A DNA stretch of 64,000 nucleotides, from NCBI GenBank assembly GCA_003326205.1, contig LWTK01000030.1, positions 203,383-267,382 of the forward strand. Direction: 5' to 3'. The position numbers and the translations under genes were made by a program. The notes under the pieces were generated by a model. The model saw only the letters and a list, made by a program, of their open reading frames with translations, had not been told where the DNA came from and ran no database searches. The DNA comes from Nostoc sp. ATCC 43529. Lineage in GTDB: Bacteria > Cyanobacteriota > Cyanobacteriia > Cyanobacteriales > Nostocaceae. Positions 1 through 8,526 of this stretch are shown in pieces (within the stretch, counting starts at the first letter, position 1; each line of letters starts with the position of its first letter).

Positions 1-1
1 T

Positions 2-835
2 ACTTGGCTAGGAACTGCGTCTGGTTATCACAAAAATCTCTACTATCACGTTAAAAAACTAGACAATAAACTTTTCTACGGTATTGAATGGCACTGCGGG
101 TTAGAATATCAAAAATATTTTCAAGTTTATCCCGTCTTGTTATTTCCTCCAGATTATATCGAGCCTGGGACAGACGAAAAGGGCGTGTACTTTCACTGGT
201 TAAGCTTTGTCGATCCCAAACGGCAAACTCAGATGATTATGCAGGGAATTCACACAGTACACACTTCCGAATGTCGTTCTCTCAAAGGAAATTTAGAGCG
301 CAAAGCTGGACATACCAAAGCGGTTAAAGGACGCTACTTTATTGATACTGACACCATCTATGTTGATGCCCCAATTGAAATTGGAGTTGAATATTTAAAA
401 GACTTACGAAATATAGATGAGTGGGCGCATCTACTACGACCAAATGGCGACATTAGTCTAGACTCAGGTGAATTCAAAGATGAATATGACCAGCAAGTCA
501 AAGTTTCTGTGCGAATACATAGTTTGAGTAAATATTACTTTGTTGAACAAGAATACTTTTATCCAGACTATGAATATTATCAGCGCTCTGTAGCCTTAAT
601 GATTCCAACCGCTTATGCTTTCGCCGATCCCGAAGCTTCTGGTTTTATCCTGCATCGAATCACATTTTGGAAAGCAGATGGAACTGTTAGCCACGGCAAA
701 CTTCAGATTGAAGATTTTGGTGCTGAAAGCATGAATATTAAACGTTTGTTAGAAGCCAAAGCAGGCAACTTACAATCATTCGATCGCGGAATGAGTTATC
801 TGCCCAAAATTCAACAACCACTAGTTACTAATTAA
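2..835 (+). CDS. scyC: ScyC, scytonemin biosynthesis cyclase-type protein (5' end outside window)
   Basis: The frame is open from base 2 to the stop at 833-835, about 277 residues, so the N-terminus lies left of the window. The TTG at 137 is only an internal codon: the protein reads in frame before it (…KLDNKLFYGIEWHCGLEYQ). In the known scytonemin pathway ScyC cyclises the condensation product of indole-3-pyruvate and p-hydroxyphenylpyruvate made by ScyA and ScyB. I see no signal peptide in the visible part, in keeping with a cytoplasmic role. The call rests mainly on its place directly upstream of scyD-scyE-scyF and on length; I recognise no catalytic motif. It is 89 bp from scyD and probably co-transcribed. 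Confidence 0.82.
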   Translation, partial: TWLGTASGYHKNLYYHVKKLDNKLFYGIEWHCGLEYQKYFQVYPVLLFPPDYIEPGTDEKGVYFHWLSFVDPKRQTQMIMQGIHTVHTSECRSLKGNLERKAGHTKAVKGRYFIDTDTIYVDAPIEIGVEYLKDLRNIDEWAHLLRPNGDISLDSGEFKDEYDQQVKVSVRIHSLSKYYFVEQEYFYPDYEYYQRSVALMIPTAYAFADPEASGFILHRITFWKADGTVSHGKLQIEDFGAESMNIKRLLEAKAGNLQSFDRGMSYLPKIQQPLVTN

Positions 836-924
836 AAATTCTGCGTTACTCTTGCGTTTAATTTTTAACCCTTAATTCCCCACGATTTCACCCAAAGCTG
901 TACTAACGAGCAACATTGCAACAC

Positions 925-2208
925 ATGAAACTGAAACCACTGACTATTACTTTCCTCACTTTTTGTGTTGTAGGTTTTTCTGAAATAAAATCTGCGGAAG
1001 CTGGATCGTTTTCAGTAATCGCCGAGGGTCTTGATAATGCAGGAGGTTTAAGTTTTGGCCCCGATGGTAATCTTTACGTCACGGAGGCGGGAATTGGGGG
1101 AAGTGGAAGTTGTGTTCCACCAGCAAGTGGTCAGGGTGATTCTTTATGCTATGGCACAACTGGTGCAATTACCAAGATTGGGAATGGTAAAACCGAACGT
1201 ATCCTTACTGGACTTCCTTCCTTAGCACTACCAAATGGTACTGGAGGCGCTGGGCCTCGTGACATCAAATTTGATGCTACAGGTAAGCCTTATGTTCTCT
1301 TGGGGTATGGGGCTAATCCAGTTTTTCGCGATCGCAATTTGGGTAACACCGACCTCGGTAAAATCATTGCACCCGATTTTAAAACCAATTCCTGGACAAG
1401 TATTGCCGACATAGCTAACTATGAACTTGCCCTGAATCCTGATGGTAAAGATGTAAATAGCAATCCCTTAGGTTTTGTCATTGATGACAATAATTTGGTT
1501 GTGGTTGATGCAGGTGCAAACAACTTGCTAAGTGTAAAAACTGATGGCAGTAATTTGCAGTCCATCGCCACATTTCCTCAAGACATATTGACTAACCCAA
1601 TCTTTCCACCTGCTGGGACTCCATCCAATGAACCATCGCAGGTACCATCTCTAAACGAAACACCGCAATTGCAATTTCCCATTCAAGCAGTACCCTCAAG
1701 TGTGACCAAAGGCCCCGATGGTGCTTATTATGCCAGCCAATTTACTGGTTTTCCTTTTCCAGAGGGGGGAGCAAAAATCTATCGCATAGGTGCTGATGGT
1801 TTACCAACAATCTATGCTGATGGCTTTACCCAACTTACAGACTTGGAATTTGATAGTAAAGGTAATTTGTATGCTTTGCAGTACGCCAATCAGTCGGCTT
1901 GGAAGGGTAATTTTGATGGTTCTCTAATTAAGATAGCTCCTGATGGAACTCGTACAACCATCCTCAGTGGCAATGGATTAGAATCACCCAGCGCGTTGAC
2001 AATTGGTTTTGATGATGCAATTTACATTACCAATCGAGGCGATCGCCCTGGTCAAGGGCAAGTCCTCAAAATTGAAAGTTTCAAGTCTATTCCGGAACCG
2101 AATAATGCTTTAGGCATATTAGCGATCGGTGCTTTGGCCGTTGGTTACTTGCACAAGAAAAAAGCCCCAAAACCTTACTGGCTGCCAGTCCTAAAAAATT
2201 TTTTCTGA
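925..2208 (+). CDS. scyD: ScyD, secreted beta-propeller protein with PEP-CTERM tail
   Basis: 427 residues from the ATG at 925; a TTG three codons earlier is less likely because the signal peptide starts MKLKPLTITFLTF. The N-terminus is a typical Sec signal ending near SAEA. The body carries repeated blades of the type 'GLSFGPDGNLYVTEAG', 'GPDGAYYASQF' and 'DLEFDSKGNLYAL', as in NHL/SMP-30-like propellers. The C-terminus has a PEP-CTERM sorting signal: IPEPN, a hydrophobic stretch, then HKKKAPK. ScyD, ScyE and ScyF are the three exported proteins of the scytonemin locus; their exact role (periplasmic assembly, transport or late oxidation) is not settled, and ScyD has been reported to be dispensable in Nostoc punctiforme. 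It is 39 bp from scyE, so probably one transcript. Confidence 0.88.
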   Translation: MKLKPLTITFLTFCVVGFSEIKSAEAGSFSVIAEGLDNAGGLSFGPDGNLYVTEAGIGGSGSCVPPASGQGDSLCYGTTGAITKIGNGKTERILTGLPSLALPNGTGGAGPRDIKFDATGKPYVLLGYGANPVFRDRNLGNTDLGKIIAPDFKTNSWTSIADIANYELALNPDGKDVNSNPLGFVIDDNNLVVVDAGANNLLSVKTDGSNLQSIATFPQDILTNPIFPPAGTPSNEPSQVPSLNETPQLQFPIQAVPSSVTKGPDGAYYASQFTGFPFPEGGAKIYRIGADGLPTIYADGFTQLTDLEFDSKGNLYALQYANQSAWKGNFDGSLIKIAPDGTRTTILSGNGLESPSALTIGFDDAIYITNRGDRPGQGQVLKIESFKSIPEPNNALGILAIGALAVGYLHKKKAPKPYWLPVLKNFF

Positions 2209-2247
2209 ATTCAGAATTCTGACTTAATACTCTCAATCTCCCAAGCT

Positions 2248-3633
2248 ATGAAACTCCAGTCATTTGTCCTTACATCTGTAACTTTCTGTTTTGCTGCTAT
2301 TTGTGAAATCCCATCTGTACAAGCTGCAACCTTAACGACAATTGTCGATGGAGTCAGTAATGCACGGGGCGTTAGTTTTGGCCCTGATGGAACTCTTTAC
2401 GTAGCAGAGCCAGGTATCGGAGGAAACGGCAATTGCCAACCATCTCCGAGTACACTGTTTCAGCCTATTTGTGCTGGTAACAGTGGTTCGCTGGTCAAAG
2501 TTACACCCGGTGGTCAGCCACAACGTATACTTACAAACTTTCAGTCTCTAGCAGAACAACCAAGCGGTAACCAAGGCGCCGGTATTCAAGATATACAATT
2601 CGATTCTCTAGGAAATGCTTATCTTCTAACAGGGTTTGCTGGTTATCCAGGAAACCGCGATGTAGAAACACTTACTCTTGGTTCTCAATACCCCATCCCA
2701 GAGCAGCAACTTGTTACCTTCCCACCATCGACACCCGATAAAGTACTGAATACTCCGCTGTTAGCGCAACTTTTCAAAGTTGACTTGAATACAGGTGAGC
2801 TAGACAGTATTTTCGACTTCGCCAAGTATGAAATCATTAATAACCCAGACGGTGGGGATGTAGTTACTAATCCCTTTGACTTGACCATTAGTGGCGACAC
2901 TGCTTATGTCGTTGATGGTGGTGGAAACGCCGCTTACAAAATCAAACTAGATGGAAGTGACTTTGAAGGAATTGGAATTCCTAAGAAAATTATTAGTGCT
3001 TCAAATTTACCACCTTTGCCACCAGGACAAGAACTGCCTCCAGGGCTAGTAGAAATACTGCCGGGAGGAAACATTGCAATTCAATCTGTACCTACAGGTG
3101 GCACAGTTGGCCCAGATGGAGCTTTATACGTTGGTGAATATTCAGGTTTTCCTTATCCAGAAGGTGAATCGCGGATCTTCCGCATCGGTGAAGATGGAAA
3201 CCCAGAAGTTTATTTGGATGGATTTACCCACATCACCGACTTAACCTTTGATGAGGATGGCAATTTGTATGTTTTACAGTTCAGCGACACTTCTCAACTA
3301 GAGGGTGACTTACGGTTCCTCCCTGGTTCTTTGATTAAAGTTGCTCCCGATTTAACTCGCACAACACTTGTCGCTGCGGGTGAAGGGTTAGAATCAGCGG
3401 CTGGAATTGATATTGGCCCTGACGGCAAGATTTACATTACCAAACGTGGTGTTGGCCCAGCACTAGGGGAAGTTGTGCGGGTGGACGGTATCGTTGCAGA
3501 AAGTGTCCCCGAACCAGGTTCAGTCGCAGGTTTACTAGCACTTGTGAGTGTAGGCGCTACTGCCGCAATGGGCAAGCGAAAACGCCTTCCAAAGTTAGAT
3601 GAACAGTTGGTAGCCAAAGCAGAGACTGTCTAA
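2248..3633 (+). CDS. scyE: ScyE, secreted beta-propeller protein with PEP-CTERM tail
   Basis: 461 residues, a paralogue of the preceding ScyD: the same start type (MKLQSFVLTSVTF), Sec signal ending near VQA, and the same blade motifs (GVSFGPDGTLYVAEPG, GPDGALYVGEYSGFPYPEG, DLTFDEDGNLYVL, DIGPDGKIYITKRG). The C-terminus has a PEP-CTERM motif (VPEPGS), a hydrophobic helix and GKRKRLPK. The longer middle section, with a proline-rich loop near residues 252-275, separates it from ScyD. Likely extracytoplasmic in scytonemin maturation. ScyD and ScyE look like a tandem duplication. The gene is followed by about 400 bp of repeats before scyF, so transcription may be reduced or restarted there. Confidence 0.87.
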   Translation: MKLQSFVLTSVTFCFAAICEIPSVQAATLTTIVDGVSNARGVSFGPDGTLYVAEPGIGGNGNCQPSPSTLFQPICAGNSGSLVKVTPGGQPQRILTNFQSLAEQPSGNQGAGIQDIQFDSLGNAYLLTGFAGYPGNRDVETLTLGSQYPIPEQQLVTFPPSTPDKVLNTPLLAQLFKVDLNTGELDSIFDFAKYEIINNPDGGDVVTNPFDLTISGDTAYVVDGGGNAAYKIKLDGSDFEGIGIPKKIISASNLPPLPPGQELPPGLVEILPGGNIAIQSVPTGGTVGPDGALYVGEYSGFPYPEGESRIFRIGEDGNPEVYLDGFTHITDLTFDEDGNLYVLQFSDTSQLEGDLRFLPGSLIKVAPDLTRTTLVAAGEGLESAAGIDIGPDGKIYITKRGVGPALGEVVRVDGIVAESVPEPGSVAGLLALVSVGATAAMGKRKRLPKLDEQLVAKAETV

Positions 3634-3694
3634 TTCCTTTTTACAAAGAAAGGCAGAAGTTCGTTCGCGCAGCGTGTCGAAGACAGGGCAGAAG

Positions 3695-3839
3695 GCAGAA
3701 GGTTAAGAGTAACAATTAAAACTTTAGTTCTGGGTCTAGAGCTACGTTTAAATAAGGAAATTTACTGAGACTGCTTGCAATAAGGTATAAAACGTCATTG
3801 CTACAATCCCACTCTTTTAAGGGTGGGTTGCCTTCTGCC
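3695..3839 (+). repeat. 145-nt structured repeat, copy A (between scyE and scyF)
   Basis: Bounded by inverted arms GGCAGAAGG (3695-3703) and CCTTCTGCC (3831-3839), the right arm running into a tandem heptad tract (CCTTCTG)n to about 3871. The interior (ctgagactgcttgcaataag, then ggtataaaacgtcattgc) matches a second copy at 41371-41515 upstream of mysA, with equal total length. The arms differ between copies by paired changes. Inside is a small hairpin (CCCAC…GTGGG at about 3808-3827). It could be a MITE-like element or a structured transcript part. The rest of 3634-4037 holds no gene. Confidence 0.75.
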
Positions 3840-4037
3840 TTCTGCCTTTTGCCTTCTGCCTTCTGCCTTCTGAACTGGCTTTGTCAGGGAGTGCTTAGAA
3901 AATAGAATGCTGCCTCACAGAGAAAGTTGCATTTCAAACACGAGGCAGCAATCCAAACTTCAGAGTTCCCAAACTCGGACTGGGAACAAAATTACTCCAG
4001 GAAAGAGTATAACTCATACAACCAGGACTTAAAACTC

Positions 4038-5228
4038 ATGGGATTAGTCAAAAATTTGTCAATTGGCATTCTCAGTACCGGATTTGCGGTGTTGGCAACA
4101 GCAGTCCAAGCCAAGGCTGTAACATTAACTTTCGACAGGAGTATCGGCAGTCCTGGCTTCGGCCCTGGGCAACTTTTTGTTCCCCAAGGCATAGCGGTGG
4201 ATAGCCAAGGGAATACCCTCATAGCTAACGGACGCGGTGTTAACCCGGATGGTACTCCTAACTACAGCCTCGGTAACAAAATTGAAATATTTAATCCTAG
4301 CGGTCAGTATATTGGCGCAATTGGCTCCGGCGGCACTGGGCCCGGACAGTTTGACGAGCCAACAACTGTAGACTTTAATCCAGTAACAGGGGATCTGTAT
4401 GCAGGCGATGTTTACAACAACCGCATCAATCAATTCGATTCTCAGGGTAACTTTATTAGATCCTTTGCAAATGGATTATTTACCCCTCGCATAAATGATA
4501 GGCTTTTCTTTGGGCCATCTGGTGTGTCATTTGACAAAATTGGCAACGTTTACGTAGGTGATTTTAACGGCGAAAGAATCCTTAAATTCACATCAGACGG
4601 ACAGCAAATTGGTGTTATTGGTGGCACCTTGGGCACTGCACCTGGGCAATTCCAAGGTGTAGCAGGTGTAAGAATTTCCCCAGTTAGTGGAAATATCTTT
4701 GTAGCTGACCAGTATAACAACCGCGTTCAAGTACTCGATCCAAATGGTAACCCTCTGTTGGCATTTGGTTCAGCAGGTAGCGAACCTGGACAGTTTCTTC
4801 AGCCAATTGGCATCGAAGTAGACGAAGAAGAGAATATTTATGTAGCTGATTCTATCAACAGCCGCGTACAGGTGTTTGATAAAAACGGTAACTTCTTGAC
4901 TTCCTTCGGTGAAACAGCCCGCGATGCATCAGGTAACCCTGTACCGCCTCCAGCATTCACCGGTCCTCCTTTTGGCGACCCCCTCGACCTCACTCCCGGC
5001 AGATTTAACTGGACGGGTGGCACAAGTTATAAAGATGGCAAGCTTTATGTGGGCGATTTCTTCCAAGGTCGCGTCCAAGTCTTAAACGTAGAAGGCAGAA
5101 AACAAGTACCAGAACCTAGTTCGGCATTGGGGCTAGCATTACTCGGACTTGGGGCTGCTACCGTCAGATTGCGGAAAAATAGACAACAAAAATCAACTTT
5201 CAGTTTTGAAAATGAACTTGCTAAATAA
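4038..5228 (+). CDS. scyF: ScyF, NHL-repeat secreted protein with PEP-CTERM tail
   Basis: 396 residues from the ATG at 4038, chosen because a Sec signal (MGLVKNLSIGILSTGFAVLA…AKA) begins there; the open frame extends upstream to 3927 but that part is not signal-like. The body has clear NHL blades: 'FGPGQLFVPQGIAVDSQGN', 'GQFDEPTTVDFNP', 'NVYVGDFNGERILKF', 'IFVADQYNNRVQVLDPNGN', 'IYVADSINSRVQVFDKNGN'. The tail is a PEP-CTERM signal (VPEPSS, hydrophobic LGLALLGLGAATV, then RLRKNRQQK). It is the third exported propeller of the scytonemin locus; its precise function is unknown. Confidence 0.88.
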   Translation: MGLVKNLSIGILSTGFAVLATAVQAKAVTLTFDRSIGSPGFGPGQLFVPQGIAVDSQGNTLIANGRGVNPDGTPNYSLGNKIEIFNPSGQYIGAIGSGGTGPGQFDEPTTVDFNPVTGDLYAGDVYNNRINQFDSQGNFIRSFANGLFTPRINDRLFFGPSGVSFDKIGNVYVGDFNGERILKFTSDGQQIGVIGGTLGTAPGQFQGVAGVRISPVSGNIFVADQYNNRVQVLDPNGNPLLAFGSAGSEPGQFLQPIGIEVDEEENIYVADSINSRVQVFDKNGNFLTSFGETARDASGNPVPPPAFTGPPFGDPLDLTPGRFNWTGGTSYKDGKLYVGDFFQGRVQVLNVEGRKQVPEPSSALGLALLGLGAATVRLRKNRQQKSTFSFENELAK

Positions 5229-5358
5229 TTACTAAATTCGTAATACTTCTCTACGAAAGGCTGCGCTCAGTACAAATTCGTAGTTCGTAATTAAAAAGCG
5301 TAGAGCAGCCCACATGCTCGTTTTTAATTCAGCGATGAACTATCACTGAATTGTAATC

Positions 5359-5500
5359 AGGACTTACGCAAAATAATAAAAAACGTAGACGCGGAGCGGC
5401 TTGCCGCAGGCTACCGCAAAGGACGCATAGACACGAAGTGGCTTCCCGCAGGGTAGGACACAAAGAAATAAGAGTTTCAGAGAGTTTTTGCGTAAGTCCT
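5359..5500. mobile_element. MITE-like element with AGGACTTACGC ends
   Basis: About 142 bp in the scyF-glycosyltransferase gap. The ends are inverted: AGGACTTACGCAAAA at the left and TTTTGCGTAAGTCCT at the right. The interior holds a nested palindromic repeat (gcggcttgccgcaggctacc type) common in this window. There is no transposase. A second element with the same ends lies at 26850-26935. The flanks 5229-5358 and 5501-5567 hold no gene. Confidence 0.75.
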
Positions 5501-5567
5501 AGTAATTACGAATTACGAATTACCAAAAAGCCAACATTCTCAACTGCTTCCAGGAAATTAACATTTA

Positions 5568-6857
5568 ATGCACATTCTGATTTATTCGTACAACTATTAT
5601 CCAGAGCCAATTGGTATTGCACCTTTAATGACTGAACTAGCAGAAGGGCTAGTCAAACGAGGTCACCAAGTGCGGGTAATTACAGGTATGCCTAACTATC
5701 CTCAGCGCCAGATTTACGATGAGTATCGGGGTAAGTTATATATTACTGAAGAAAAAAATGGCGTGATTATCGAGCGTTGTTACCTGCGAATTAAGTCTAA
5801 ACCTAACCTTTTAGACAGGCTACTTTTAGAGTTGAGTTTTGTCTTTACAAGTTTTCCACAAGCCCTCAAAGGTAAACGGCCTGATGTAATTCTGTTAACA
5901 GTACCGCCACTACTTATTTCTTTACCTGCAATCTTACTTGGTTGGTTATACAACTGCCCAGTGGTGTTGAATGTGCAAGATATCCTTCCGGAAGCTGCCG
6001 TGCGTGTTGGGTTAATTAAAAATAAGTCAATGATCCGGATTTTGGAAGCTTTAGAAAGATTTGTCTACCGAAGCGTACATACTATCAGCGTGATTGCCGA
6101 TGGTTTTGTAGATAATTTAATCAAGAAAAATGTACCTGCTAATAAAATTTCGTGTATTTCAAATTGGGTAAATCTCAATTTTATCCGCCCTTTTCCAAAG
6201 CAAAATAACTCTTGGAGAGCTAGTCATCAACTCAATGATAAATTTGTAGTTCTTTATTCAGGTAACATTGCTTTAACGCAAGGTTTAGAGACAGTAGTAG
6301 AAGCAGCAGCTTGCTTGCGTCACATCAAAGAAATCGCCTTTGTAATAGCTGGAGAATCTCAAGCTCTCAAAACTTTGCAAAAACATTGTCTTGCTTGTGG
6401 TGCAGATAACATTTTACTGCTGCCATTGGAACAACGAGAAAAACTGCCACAAATGTTAGCAGGCGCAGATGTGGGGCTGATTGTGCAAAAGCGTAATGTA
6501 ATTTCCTTCAATATGCCTTCTAAAATACCATTGCTGTTAGCCAGTGGTCGCCCAATTGTAGGTTCAGTTCCCGCCACTGGTACTGCTGCCAAAGCTATCC
6601 AACAAAGTGGCGGTGGTCTGATTGTTGAGCCAGAGTCAGCAGATGCTTTGGCTGGTGCGATACTGGATTTATATAATCATCCGGAACTTGCGGTGCAATT
6701 AGGCCAAAAAGGAAGAAAGTTTGCGGTAGAAAATTATTGCTTTGAGCAAGCTTTGGAACGATATGAAAAGCTATTTGAGGATGCGATCGCCAATAAAATC
6801 TCAGCTTTAGATATCTTACCAAAATTGAATTCTAAGGAATCACTAGTTGATATTTGA
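5568..6857 (+). CDS. Family-4 glycosyltransferase of the scytonemin locus (WcaI-like)
   Basis: 429 residues starting MHILIYSYNYYPEPIGIAPL, the N-terminal motif of WcaI-type GT4 enzymes. An N-terminal acceptor domain (1-200) has a hydrophobic stretch 'LLISLPAILLGWLY' near residue 115. The C-terminal Rossmann domain has the nucleotide-sugar motif region 'VVLYSGNIALTQGLETVVEAA' and 'MPSKIPLLLASGRPIVGSVP…G', then 'GGGLIVEPESADALAGAI'. The same gene type occupies this position, after scyF, in the Nostoc punctiforme scytonemin cluster as I recall it. A role in glycosylating scytonemin or sheath material is plausible but unproven. The start at 5568 lies 67 bp after a MITE, so the upstream promoter may have been altered. 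Confidence 0.8.
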   Translation: MHILIYSYNYYPEPIGIAPLMTELAEGLVKRGHQVRVITGMPNYPQRQIYDEYRGKLYITEEKNGVIIERCYLRIKSKPNLLDRLLLELSFVFTSFPQALKGKRPDVILLTVPPLLISLPAILLGWLYNCPVVLNVQDILPEAAVRVGLIKNKSMIRILEALERFVYRSVHTISVIADGFVDNLIKKNVPANKISCISNWVNLNFIRPFPKQNNSWRASHQLNDKFVVLYSGNIALTQGLETVVEAAACLRHIKEIAFVIAGESQALKTLQKHCLACGADNILLLPLEQREKLPQMLAGADVGLIVQKRNVISFNMPSKIPLLLASGRPIVGSVPATGTAAKAIQQSGGGLIVEPESADALAGAILDLYNHPELAVQLGQKGRKFAVENYCFEQALERYEKLFEDAIANKISALDILPKLNSKESLVDI

Positions 6858-7001
6858 AAATGGCGAATGGGGAGATGAGGAGATAGGGAGATTGGGAAGG
6901 GAGACAAAAAGAATAATTCTTAACTCCTCACTCCTCACTCCTCACTCCTCAGTCAACACTCCCAATTCTCCAATTAAGCAATCTTTATATATTACTGCAT
7001 T

Positions 7002-7895
7002 ATGAGTTTAGATAAACTGACAAAAGTTGACCAAAGCTCGATTGCTATAATTGGCGATCGCCTATCATTTTTAGATCAAGAATTAGTTTCTCAAGCTAAT
7101 ATTGCTGAATCTGCAAAAAATCATGTCAGTCCCAAAAAAATTACCATCATCGGTGGACATGGCAGGATGGGAAGATTATTTAAAGAGCAATTTTCCGCAG
7201 TAGGTCATTATGTTAGCGTTCTAGAAAACGAAGATTGGGAATATGCAGAGCAACTATTAAATTTGGCAGAATTAGTTATAGTCAGCGTTCCCATTGAATA
7301 TACAGTTGATGTTATCAAACGTGCAGCTAAATACCTTGCACCAACTACAGCTTTGTGCGATGTCACGAGTATTAAAATACAGTCAACTCAAGCAATGCTC
7401 GAACACCATTCAGGCCCCGTTATGGGTTTACACCCGATGTTTGGGCCGAATATTAAATCCTTTTTAGGACAAAAATTTGTGATTTGTCCGGGGCGAAACG
7501 ATGAAGCATTTCTATGGTTATTAGACTTGATTAAAAGTCAAGGTGGCGAGTTAATTGTTTGCACGCCTGAAGAACACGATCGCATGATGGTAATTATTCA
7601 AGCAGTGCAGCATTTTTGTAGATTGAGCTTTGGTATTTTTTTAGCAGAAGCAAGAATTAATCTAGAACAGAGTTTATTACTATCAACTCCTAGCTATCGG
7701 CAACAAATTGAGAGTATTAAACGTTTGTTCTCCCAAAACTCTCACTTATGTGTGGATATTATGCTAGCTACGGAAGAGAGATGTGAAGCAATTAACTCTT
7801 TAGCTAATACTTATAGTCGCTTGGCAAGACTAGTAAAAATGAAAGATAGGGAAGCATTAATTCAAGAGTTTGAAAGTATCCAAGGATTTTTTTGA
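7002..7895 (+). CDS. tyrA: TyrA, prephenate/arogenate dehydrogenase
   Basis: 297 residues. After a 45-residue leader comes the NAD(P) motif 'ITIIGGHGRMGRLFKEQF' (GxGxxG), then 'LVIVSVPIEYTVDVI', 'ALCDVTSIK' and the family signature 'VMGLHPMFGPNIKSFLGQKF', followed by the helical dimerisation domain. This resembles the dehydrogenase half of enterobacterial TyrA without a chorismate mutase domain, and is unlike the short cyanobacterial housekeeping arogenate dehydrogenase. In the scytonemin locus it should supply p-hydroxyphenylpyruvate, one of the two precursors. It makes most sense as a dedicated copy, with a housekeeping TyrA elsewhere in the genome. Confidence 0.87.
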   Translation: MSLDKLTKVDQSSIAIIGDRLSFLDQELVSQANIAESAKNHVSPKKITIIGGHGRMGRLFKEQFSAVGHYVSVLENEDWEYAEQLLNLAELVIVSVPIEYTVDVIKRAAKYLAPTTALCDVTSIKIQSTQAMLEHHSGPVMGLHPMFGPNIKSFLGQKFVICPGRNDEAFLWLLDLIKSQGGELIVCTPEEHDRMMVIIQAVQHFCRLSFGIFLAEARINLEQSLLLSTPSYRQQIESIKRLFSQNSHLCVDIMLATEERCEAINSLANTYSRLARLVKMKDREALIQEFESIQGFF

Positions 7896-8289
7896 GGAAA
7901 AAACAAGGCTTTTGTAAAATAAGTTAAATTTTTAAAATATAGGTGATAGTATTTTGGATTTTAGATTTTGGATTGGAAATCGCTTTAACTAAAGTAATTA
8001 CAGTAGATGGATAGATAAGCATTTACTACTTTTGATAGATGTCGATCGCTACAGTAAAAGCCATCAAAAAATATTTTATTAAAACGTTGCAAAAAGCGAA
8101 TAAATTGACACCCAATCTAAAAAATATCCAATGTCTTCTTGCTTGATATATTGTATTCTTAAATAAGAAGCAAAAAGATTTTAATTACATTTTTATAAAT
8201 AATTTCTGGATTAAGACAGGTTGATTCAAATTGACATTGAGTCATCTAATTTTGTTCTCAATGCAAAAATAAATACTAACAATGTTGAA
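7896..8289. other. Intergenic, no gene seen
   Basis: AT-rich gap before trpE. It contains a short repeat of the type 'gattttagattttggattgg' (about 7958-7977) and a rough inverted counterpart (ccaatctaaaaaatatccaa, 8112-8131), which may be the ends of a small dispersed element. In Nostoc punctiforme dsbA and aroB lie between tyrA and trpE as I recall; no trace of either is seen here. Confidence 0.5.
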
Positions 8290-8468
8290 GAAGGCAGATG
8301 GCAGAGGGCAGAAGGATCAAGTCAGAAGGGGATTCAAACCCCTCCTGAAGGAGAGCCACTGAACAAGAGTTCAGTGGGGGTCTTAAACCCTTGTTCCCAA
8401 GGCGTCACGGGCTCCAGGACAGGAACCAGAATTCCATAAAAGCCTCCTGCCTCCTGCCCTCTGCCTTT
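8290..8468. repeat. Element flanked by inverted heptad repeats
   Basis: The left arm is GGCAGATGGCAGAGGGCAGA followed by AGG; the right arm reads CCTCCTGCCTCCTGCCCTCT then GCC, roughly its inverse. The interior contains two small stems (GGGG…CCCC at about 8328-8343 and ACTGAAC…GTTCAGT at about 8357-8377). The architecture matches copies A and B of the 145-nt element but the interior is different. It lies immediately upstream of trpE. Confidence 0.6.
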
Positions 8469-8526
8469 CTTGATAAATGGTTATTGGCTAATGATTGACT
8501 AAACATTTATTGCAGAGAAATTCTCC

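Noticed and set aside
137..835. A complete 232-residue gene starting at the TTG at 137
   Set aside because: The same frame is open and protein-like from base 2; the gene is cut by the window edge, so TTG 137 is internal.
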